Assembly (NCBI RefSeq): GCF_014207845.1
Contig: NZ_JACHLC010000001.1
Location: 1,984,001 to 2,048,000, forward strand
DNA length: 64,000 nt
Reading direction: 5' to 3'
DNA from: Chryseobacterium shigense
GTDB lineage: Bacteria > Bacteroidota > Bacteroidia > Flavobacteriales > Weeksellaceae
In this document: piece after piece, positions 58,411-64,000 of the stretch
Layout of the letters: the number at the start of each line of letters is the position of its first letter
Position numbering within the stretch: the first letter of the stretch is position 1
Made by a program: the position numbers and the translations under genes
Notes under the pieces: generated by a model
The model's database searches: none
Seen by the model: only the letters and a program-made list of their open reading frames with translations
Told to the model about the DNA's origin: nothing

Positions 58411-60057
58411 TTATTTTCCAATGACTTCTGTAATCGGGTTTCCTACATTTCCGCTCGGGAACTGGATTTTCAGCAATGATGAAACGGTAGGCGCAATATC
58501 AGTCATATTATAAGCTTTATTGCTTTCTCCTTTCTGGATTCCCCACCCCATAAAGATTAATGGAATGTGCGAATCATAAGAATTCCATACACTGTGTGTA
58601 GTTCCTGTCTTGGAATATGGAGGAAGCATTGAATCGTGGGAGATCAGCTGGATATCCCCGCTTCTCTGTCTGTTGATTCCGTTAATGATCCTCTGCTTGA
58701 TGGGCTCCGGAATAGTAGCTTCCTGAACTTCATCTACAGATACTGCATATAAAACGGTAGGATCTTTCTGTAATTCCCTGATTGTGAAATCTCTCAGATC
58801 ATCCAGTTCAATTTTATTATCCTGCATCAGCTTTCTGTCAAAATAAATCTGGTAATTGTCTACTGCATTGATCAGCTTATCAACTCCGAATTTATCCTTC
58901 AGCTTCTGATTAATGTCTTTTTCCATTCCTTCTCCGAAGAATCCTGTAGTGATTTTATGTTCTTTCAGGAATCCTACTGAGTGGGCTCCACCGTGGTCAG
59001 CGGAAAGAAAAACCGTATATTCCCCTTTTCCTACTTTTGAATCCAGGTAATTGAAAAATTCGGCAAGATCCTGATCAAGTCTTAAATAAACATCTTCCAC
59101 TTCAATAGAGTTCGGGCCGAACTTATGTCCGGCATAATCTGTAGAAGCTAAATTGATTGCTAAAAAGTCAGTAATCTGGTCACCTCCCAATTTTTCTCCT
59201 TCCACAGAAGCTTCAGCTAGCTTAAGTGTCAATGTATTTCCAAAAGGTGTATAGCGGATGTTATCTTTTTTTGCCTGATAATCCTGAGCCAAATTACTGT
59301 AAGGAAAAACAGGTGTTTTTGCACTTCCCAGCAATCCTTCCCATGAAGAATTATCCGGTGAACTTTCTGTGTACTGATTGATCGGAAGTAAGGTGTTCCA
59401 TCCGTTTGCCACTAATTTTTCAGGCAGGTTCTGTGAGTTGAATGACTTCATCCACTGAGGCAAATCATTCATATACCATGTACTTGTAATGAAGTTACCT
59501 GTACTGTCGTCAAACCAGAAAGCTCCGTTTGGCGTATGTCCTGTGGGAAGAATTGAAGCACGGTCTTTTAATGAAACCCCGATTACTTTTCCCTGGAAGT
59601 TGGTAGCCAGTCTTAATTCATCCGTTACCGTTGTGGACCAAAGGTTTTTCGGTGAATGACTTCCTGTTCTGGTATTGGTTGTTCCTACGGGTTGAACACT
59701 TTCATCTGCGGTACAGTAAACGTTCTTTCCGGTTTCCTTATCCGTCCAGTCGTTTCCGGCAATGCCGTGAATTGCAGGTACGGAACCTGTATAGATGCAC
59801 GTATGTCCCAAAGCTGTAATAGTAGGTACATAATTGATATGAACATTATTTAAAGAATATCCGGTATTCAGAAGTCTTTTAAAGCCATCATTCCCGTATT
59901 TATTATAAAAACGGTACAGATAGTCCCACCTCATCTGGTCTACCACCAATCCTACGACTAATTTGGGTCTTTCTAACTGAGAATTTTTGTTCTTCTGAGC
60001 ATTGATTGTAATCACGGACAATAAAGCTGCCGCCGCAATTGAAATTTTCCTAAGCAT
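58411..60057 (-). CDS. pafA: Alkaline phosphatase PafA
   Basis: 548 residues, signal peptide MLRKISIAAAALLSVITINA. Periplasmic zinc phosphomonoesterase, in this family not inhibited by phosphate. Aligning from memory with the Elizabethkingia enzyme: zinc ligand Asp40, nucleophile Thr81 (VPTITALGHT), Asn102 (GIAGNDW), Lys164 and Arg166 (SLKDRA), ligands in STDYAGHKFG, SADHGGAHSVG and THSVWNSYDSH, all kept. C-terminus NPITEVIGK is as expected. It releases phosphate from organic esters, and may work with the PhoBR-like uptake unit near 10-15 kb. Single gene. Confidence 0.95.
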   Translation of the reverse strand: MLRKISIAAAALLSVITINAQKNKNSQLERPKLVVGLVVDQMRWDYLYRFYNKYGNDGFKRLLNTGYSLNNVHINYVPTITALGHTCIYTGSVPAIHGIAGNDWTDKETGKNVYCTADESVQPVGTTNTRTGSHSPKNLWSTTVTDELRLATNFQGKVIGVSLKDRASILPTGHTPNGAFWFDDSTGNFITSTWYMNDLPQWMKSFNSQNLPEKLVANGWNTLLPINQYTESSPDNSSWEGLLGSAKTPVFPYSNLAQDYQAKKDNIRYTPFGNTLTLKLAEASVEGEKLGGDQITDFLAINLASTDYAGHKFGPNSIEVEDVYLRLDQDLAEFFNYLDSKVGKGEYTVFLSADHGGAHSVGFLKEHKITTGFFGEGMEKDINQKLKDKFGVDKLINAVDNYQIYFDRKLMQDNKIELDDLRDFTIRELQKDPTVLYAVSVDEVQEATIPEPIKQRIINGINRQRSGDIQLISHDSMLPPYSKTGTTHSVWNSYDSHIPLIFMGWGIQKGESNKAYNMTDIAPTVSSLLKIQFPSGNVGNPITEVIGK

Positions 60058-60078
60058 CTAGTAAATTTTTGTTGACCA

Positions 60079-60086
60079 CAAATTTA
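60079..60086 (-). promoter_or_regulatory. Possible -7 element of pafA
   Basis: TAAATTTG on the minus strand, 21 bp before the pafA start. No -33 TTG found at the expected spacing, which could fit activator-dependent control. Confidence 0.35.
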
Positions 60087-60293
60087 AGAGTTTTGAAAGT
60101 TTTGGAGTGTGAAATTTTATTTAAATTTGAATTAATCATCTGTATAAAGCTTTGGAAAGGAATACGCATTTAATAACAGTCAATTCAATACATGAATTTC
60201 CCGATATTCATTCTTTACAGAAGAAATCTTCTGAATGAGAATTACTGGTGAAAATTTACCTAAAAATTTAATAAAATAAAATCCCCCATTTTC

Positions 60294-60827
60294 ATGGAAA
60301 TAAAAAAATTAGAGAAGCTGATTGAAAATCCCAGTTTAGATTGGGGAATAAACGGCTACACTACAGATAAAATACTTGCCATTTCTGCTGTAGAATTTGC
60401 CGGTTCTTTTGAATTTGTTCTAAAAGAAAAATCCATACCCTATTCCAAAACCTGGGAAACCGTTTCAGATGATATTGAAGAGCTTAATGAAATCATTAAA
60501 AAAGGACATTCTTTCGGTATTTATGAAGATGAAAAATTATTAGGCTGGATCATTTGTGAACACAGAACATGGAATAACAGTTTTTATATTGAAAATATTC
60601 TGGTCAGTGAAAATGTAAGAAGACAGGGAGCCGGAGCCCGGTTAATAAAAAGTGCTGTCCGGGAAGCCAGAACTTTAAATTGCAGGCTCATTGAACTTGA
60701 AACACAGAATACCAACTATCCCGCAATACAGTTTTACAGGAAAATGGGTTTTGCTATCACAGGATTGAATACAAGGCTTTATGAAAATACGGAAGAAACT
60801 GCTTTATTTATGACTTTGGACTTATAA
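60294..60827 (+). CDS. GNAT acetyltransferase, streptothricin-acetyltransferase-like
   Basis: 177 residues: LVSENVRRQGAGARLIKSAVREARTLNCRLIELETQNTNYPAIQFYRKMGFAITGLNTRLYEN is the GNAT core, with the QxTN-YPAIxFYxKxGF pattern of streptothricin acetyltransferases (SatA-like). The N-terminal half (DWGINGYTTDKILAI) also resembles that family. Drug resistance is possible, not shown. A terminator-like hairpin follows at 60950. Confidence 0.82.
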   Translation: MEIKKLEKLIENPSLDWGINGYTTDKILAISAVEFAGSFEFVLKEKSIPYSKTWETVSDDIEELNEIIKKGHSFGIYEDEKLLGWIICEHRTWNNSFYIENILVSENVRRQGAGARLIKSAVREARTLNCRLIELETQNTNYPAIQFYRKMGFAITGLNTRLYENTEETALFMTLDL

Positions 60828-60949
60828 CATGATTCACCAATATTTTTTAACACACTTTTTGGTGTTTTAAAAATATTTTATATATTCGTAATAAGTTGAG
60901 TGGGATTAAATGCGGATGTGTTTACTTGAAAAATATTGTTAGTTGATAA

Positions 60950-60977
60950 GGGGCGGTTTTTACCGCTCTTTTTTTTG
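60950..60977 (+). terminator. Terminator-like hairpin
   Basis: GGGCGGT (60951-60957) / ACCGCTC (60962-60968) followed by eight T. It lies 123 bp past the GNAT stop and 109 bp before the NmrA-like gene, so it may end the first or attenuate the second. Confidence 0.6.
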
Positions 60978-61076
60978 ATATTACTTCTTGCCTGTTTTGG
61001 CTACGAGAAAAGCAGATCCGGCTACATTTACTTTTTGATAATTACGGAATTTTGTTTCAACAAAAAACAAAGTCAA

Positions 61077-61976
61077 ATGAAAATTATCGTAACAGGTTCA
61101 TTAGGAAATATCAGCAAACCGCTGACGAAAGAATTAATTAGCAAAGGACATTCTGTAACCGTTATCAGCAGCAGCAATGAAAGACAGTCTGAAATTGAAG
61201 CTTTAGGAGCAAAAGCAACGATCGGGTCTATGGAAAATGTAGATTTTTTAGCGGAAACTTTCAGAGGGGCAGATATGGTATATGCCATGGAAGCTCTGAA
61301 TGCCGGGGTCTTTTTTGATCATACTGTTGATTTCATAGAAGCCAATACCCAAATCGGAAGAAACTACAAAGAGGCTTTTGAAAAGTCAGGAGTAAAAAAA
61401 ATTATTCATCTGAGCAGCATTGGAGCACATATGAGTGAAGGAAACGGTATTCTTACCTTTCATTATAATGTAGAACAAATATTAAATGAACTTCCGGGAG
61501 ATGTTTCTATAAAATTCATGCGTCCGGTCGGATTTTATTACAATATGTTTTCCTTCATTCCCACAATTAAATCACAAAACTTAATTATCCAGAATTATGG
61601 AGGGGATAAAAAAGAGCCCTGGGTCTCACCTCTCGACATTGCCCATACAATTGCTGAGGAAATTGAAAAACCATTCAACGGAAGAGAGATCCGCTACATT
61701 GCAAGTGAAGAAATTTCACCTGACGAAATTGCCCGAACATTGGGTAAAGCCATCGGAAAAAACGATCTTAAATGGCTTACTGTTTCTGATGAAGACCTCC
61801 TGAATGGCATGGTGAACGCCGGAATGAACCCAAAAACAGCCAAAGGTTTTGTGGAAATGAATGCAGCAAGAGGAAACGGTATTTTATATGAAGACTATTA
61901 CCTGCACCAACCTGTTTTAGGAAAGGTAAAGCTGAAAGATTTTGCAGAAGAATTTGCAGCAGCGTATCATCAATAA
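61077..61976 (+). CDS. NmrA-like NAD(P)-binding protein
   Basis: 299 residues: MKIIVTGSLGNISKPLTKELISKGHSVTVISSS is a Rossmann fold with TGxxGxIxx; KKIIHLSSIGAHMSEGNGIL and IKFMRPVGFYYNMFSFIPTIK are NmrA/atypical-SDR features. It may be a redox sensor or quinone/aldehyde reductase. ATG 61077 is used; the longer frame adds hydrophobic residues with no relation to the family. AraC gene 16 bp downstream. Confidence 0.83.
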   Translation: MKIIVTGSLGNISKPLTKELISKGHSVTVISSSNERQSEIEALGAKATIGSMENVDFLAETFRGADMVYAMEALNAGVFFDHTVDFIEANTQIGRNYKEAFEKSGVKKIIHLSSIGAHMSEGNGILTFHYNVEQILNELPGDVSIKFMRPVGFYYNMFSFIPTIKSQNLIIQNYGGDKKEPWVSPLDIAHTIAEEIEKPFNGREIRYIASEEISPDEIARTLGKAIGKNDLKWLTVSDEDLLNGMVNAGMNPKTAKGFVEMNAARGNGILYEDYYLHQPVLGKVKLKDFAEEFAAAYHQ

Positions 61977-61992
61977 TAACTAGTTTTGTGAT

Positions 61993-62907
61993 ATGAAACA
62001 GCCCGTAAGAATCAAAACCATCAGTGAATTTCATCAGTTCCGGGGTTTGGCAAAACCTGAGCATCCGCTTATCAGTGTTGTAGATTACAGTAAAATAAAG
62101 GATGATGCAAAGGAAACCGAACTGAGCTGGATACTGGATTTTTATTCTATTTCCGTTAAAAGAACTTCTGCCACCAAAATAAAATACGGTCAGCAGCAAT
62201 ATGATTTTGATGAGGGCTTTATGTTTTTTATGGCTCCGGGACAGGTTTTCAGGATTAAAAGAGATCCGGATTCGGTTGTGAAACATACGGGATGGATCCT
62301 GCTCATTCATCCTGATTTTCTTTGGCACACTCCTTTGGCAAAGACCATAAAAAATTATGAATACTTTGATTATTCCGTGAATGAGGCTTTGTTTCTATCC
62401 GAAAAAGAAGAAAATGTAATTTATAATATTGTTCAGAATATTCATCAGGAATATCATTCCAATATTGATACATTCAGCCAGAATATTATTATTTCACAGA
62501 TTGAAACCCTGCTTAATTATTCGGAACGCTTTTACCAGCGGCAGTTTATCACCCGTAAAATTTCCAACCATAAAATCCTTGATTCCCTGGAAACAGTACT
62601 TACCGATTATTTTAACAGTGAAGATCTGGTTACCAAAGGACTTCCAGGCGTTCAGTATATCGCGGACCAACTGAATGTATCTCCGGGTTATCTAACGGGA
62701 CTGCTAAAAGTACTTACCGGCCAGAATACCCAACAGCATATTCACGAAAAACTGATCGGAAAAGCAAAGGAAAAATTATCCACCACCCGGTTATCGGTTA
62801 GTGAGATAGCCTACGAATTGGGGTTTGAGCATCCTCAGTCATTCAGTAAATTATTTAAAAGTAAAACAAGCCTTTCTCCTCTGGAATTTAGAAAGTCTTT
62901 TAGCTGA
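61993..62907 (+). CDS. AraC-family transcriptional regulator
   Basis: 304 residues: N-terminal cupin-like sensor (about 20-160; FMFFMAPGQVFRIKRDP) and C-terminal double HTH (about 210-300; IADQLNVSPGYLTGLLKVLTGQN and VSEIAYELGFEHPQSFSKLFKSKTSLSPLEFRKSF). Cytoplasmic. Located 16 bp after the NmrA-like gene, which it probably regulates. Confidence 0.9.
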   Translation: MKQPVRIKTISEFHQFRGLAKPEHPLISVVDYSKIKDDAKETELSWILDFYSISVKRTSATKIKYGQQQYDFDEGFMFFMAPGQVFRIKRDPDSVVKHTGWILLIHPDFLWHTPLAKTIKNYEYFDYSVNEALFLSEKEENVIYNIVQNIHQEYHSNIDTFSQNIIISQIETLLNYSERFYQRQFITRKISNHKILDSLETVLTDYFNSEDLVTKGLPGVQYIADQLNVSPGYLTGLLKVLTGQNTQQHIHEKLIGKAKEKLSTTRLSVSEIAYELGFEHPQSFSKLFKSKTSLSPLEFRKSFS

Positions 62908-62926
62908 ATGTTTTCATATACTTATT

Positions 62927-62956
62927 AGAAACGCACCTGTCCGGTGCGTTTTTATT
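62927..62956 (+). terminator. Terminator of the NmrA-like/AraC operon
   Basis: Perfect 9-bp stem AAACGCACC (62929-62937) / GGTGCGTTT (62943-62951), then TTA TTTC. Confidence 0.85.
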
Positions 62957-63067
62957 TCATATCCATACAACCGATATTGTATAGTCAATTTAAATATCTT
63001 TTATATTTTGATTTCTTTGTGGAACACTGTCAATTTCAGTGTAGTAAAGTTTTTGTTTTATCGGTTT

Positions 63068-63805
63068 TTACCACGGTATTTCACTGGTTTCAGGATTATT
63101 TTCCTCACTAAAAAATTTCCCTGTGGCTCCGTCATTACCAATCAAAGCATATTTTACAATCCTTTTCCCGGCATCTTCTATACTTCCCGGCCCGCGGTGA
63201 CCATTGAAATCTGTTTTGGTATATCCCGGACAAACAGCATTTATTTTGAAAGCGGTGTTTTTTAATTCGTAGGCCAGAACAACGGTAAACATATTCATCG
63301 CTGATTTTGAAGAAAGATACACAACTCCTTTGTAGTCGTAGTATTTATATGCAGGATCGCTGTGAAGGGTAATCGAACCCTGGCTTGAGCTTACATTTAC
63401 AATACGGGGCTCCGGAGATTTTTTCAGCAAATCAATAAATGCCTGCGTAACTCTTACTACGCCATAAAGATTTGCATCATAAGTTGCTTTAAACTGGTCA
63501 ATAGTTGCGTCAAGTGCAGTTTGTGGATACCCTCCGTAAATACCTGCATTATTAATAAGTATGTCCAGTACTTTTGTTTTACTGCCTATTTCTGAACGGG
63601 CATTTTTTACTGATTCGTCATCTGTAATGTCAAGCTGAATAGCTTCTACATTGTTGAGCCCTTCCGCTCTCAGTTTATCAACGGCTGCCATACCGTTTTG
63701 TAAGTTGCGGCTGCCGAGGTAAACATAAATTCCTTTCTGAGCAAGCTGCTTTACTACTTCAAAGCCAATGCTTTTGTTTGCTCCTGTTACTAATGCTGAT
63801 TTCAT
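63068..63805 (-). CDS. Short-chain dehydrogenase/reductase
   Basis: 245 residues: TGANKSIGFEV (NADP-binding TGxxxxxG), NNAGIYGG, VNVSSSQGS and the catalytic YLSSK (YxxxK), as in classical SDRs, with a C-terminal carbonyl-reductase-like NAVCPGYTKTDFNGHRGPGSIEDAGKRIV. Reduces a carbonyl substrate not identified. The AraC gene 66 bp upstream on the same strand may regulate it. Confidence 0.9.
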   Translation of the reverse strand: MKSALVTGANKSIGFEVVKQLAQKGIYVYLGSRNLQNGMAAVDKLRAEGLNNVEAIQLDITDDESVKNARSEIGSKTKVLDILINNAGIYGGYPQTALDATIDQFKATYDANLYGVVRVTQAFIDLLKKSPEPRIVNVSSSQGSITLHSDPAYKYYDYKGVVYLSSKSAMNMFTVVLAYELKNTAFKINAVCPGYTKTDFNGHRGPGSIEDAGKRIVKYALIGNDGATGKFFSEENNPETSEIPW

Positions 63806-63828
63806 TTCTTTGTTTTAAAATTATGAAG

Positions 63829-63836
63829 CAAATGTA
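63829..63836 (-). promoter_or_regulatory. Possible -7 element of the SDR gene
   Basis: TACATTTG on the minus strand, TAnnTTTG match, 23 bp before the start codon; -33 not evident. Confidence 0.4.
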
Positions 63837-63871
63837 TGGTGCCAAACAAGAAGTGAGATGGACAAATCATT

Positions 63872-64000
63872 TTATTTACCCGACAAATCCCGGGTGTTTT
63901 CTAAAAACTCGGTCACACTTTTTCCTGTACATTTTTTGAAAAGCTTAGAAAAATAATCTGCATCGTTAAACCCTAACTCGTAAGCAAGCTCTTTTACGGA
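63872..64000 (-). CDS. AraC-family regulator, C-terminal fragment at the window edge
   Basis: Last 42 codons of a gene running off the right edge: SVKELAYELGFNDADYFSKL, then FKKCTGKSVTEFLEN, stop at 63872-63874. This is the second HTH of an AraC domain. The sensor half lies outside the window. Same strand as the SDR gene downstream. Confidence 0.88.
   Translation of the reverse strand, partial: SVKELAYELGFNDADYFSKLFKKCTGKSVTEFLENTRDLSGK

Overview
The window looks like chromosomal DNA of a Bacteroidota bacterium of the class Flavobacteriia, most likely Chryseobacterium or a close relative. This is inferred, not searched. The evidence is: AT-rich DNA; promoters of the TTG-N17-19-TAnnTTTG type; gliding-motility genes gldB and gldC; type IX secretion (T9SS) C-terminal sorting domains; a mevalonate-pathway HMG-CoA synthase; and a PafA alkaline phosphatase in which every catalytic residue I recalled from the Elizabethkingia enzyme lines up. 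No rRNA, tRNA, prophage or CRISPR array was seen. The only transposase is a small REP-associated Y1 enzyme.

Layout. 1-9.6 kb: tail of an esterase, mvaS, an operon of serine hydrolase, small protein and M1 aminopeptidase, thyA, a GreA-like factor, a GH13 lipoprotein and an acidic pRiA4b-ORF3-like protein. 9.7-15.6 kb: a PhoR/PhoB-like two-component pair divergent from a TonB-dependent receptor and a surface lipoprotein. 15.7-24.7 kb: hemL, a LysM glucosaminidase, an ACC-deaminase-like enzyme, small proteins, a T9SS-exported endonuclease I, and a GIDE/LemA/4-TM operon. 24.9-36.9 kb: a type VI secretion tip-and-cargo island of Bacteroidota type (T6SSiii): Hcp/TssD, VgrG, a VgrG-tail-like mini protein, a Tle1-like lipase, small membrane and lipoprotein partners, a LysM protein, a PAAR-like DUF4280 protein and an 881-residue OmpA-domain protein with a lipocalin-like lipoprotein next to it. 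No sheath or baseplate genes lie in the window.

37-42.4 kb: DUF2752, an old yellow enzyme, cytidine deaminase, then a cobalamin riboswitch controlling a BtuB-like receptor and a BtuG-like beta-propeller lipoprotein. 42.4-50 kb: CCA-adding enzyme, Sua5/YrdC, a RAYT transposase surrounded by its own GGCTAAAGCC hairpins, DinB, a metB operon, gldC and gldB. 50-54 kb: a same-strand run (LRR protein, two GNATs, nadE) ending in the most unusual locus: a barnase-like ribonuclease, an archaemetzincin-like lipoprotein protease and a barstar-like inhibitor, overlapping end to end. 54-64 kb: a T9SS-sorted secreted protein, a TPR-TM-AraC regulator with a paralogue lacking the DNA-binding domain, pafA, a GNAT, an NmrA-like/AraC pair, an SDR and the tail of another AraC regulator.

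The strongest candidates for new biology are the barnase/metzincin/barstar trio (52.6-54.0 kb), the T6SS cargo genes with unassigned toxin and immunity roles (24.9-34.2 kb), and the RAYT with its hairpin family and a duplicated end of the neighbouring gene (45.0-45.8 kb).
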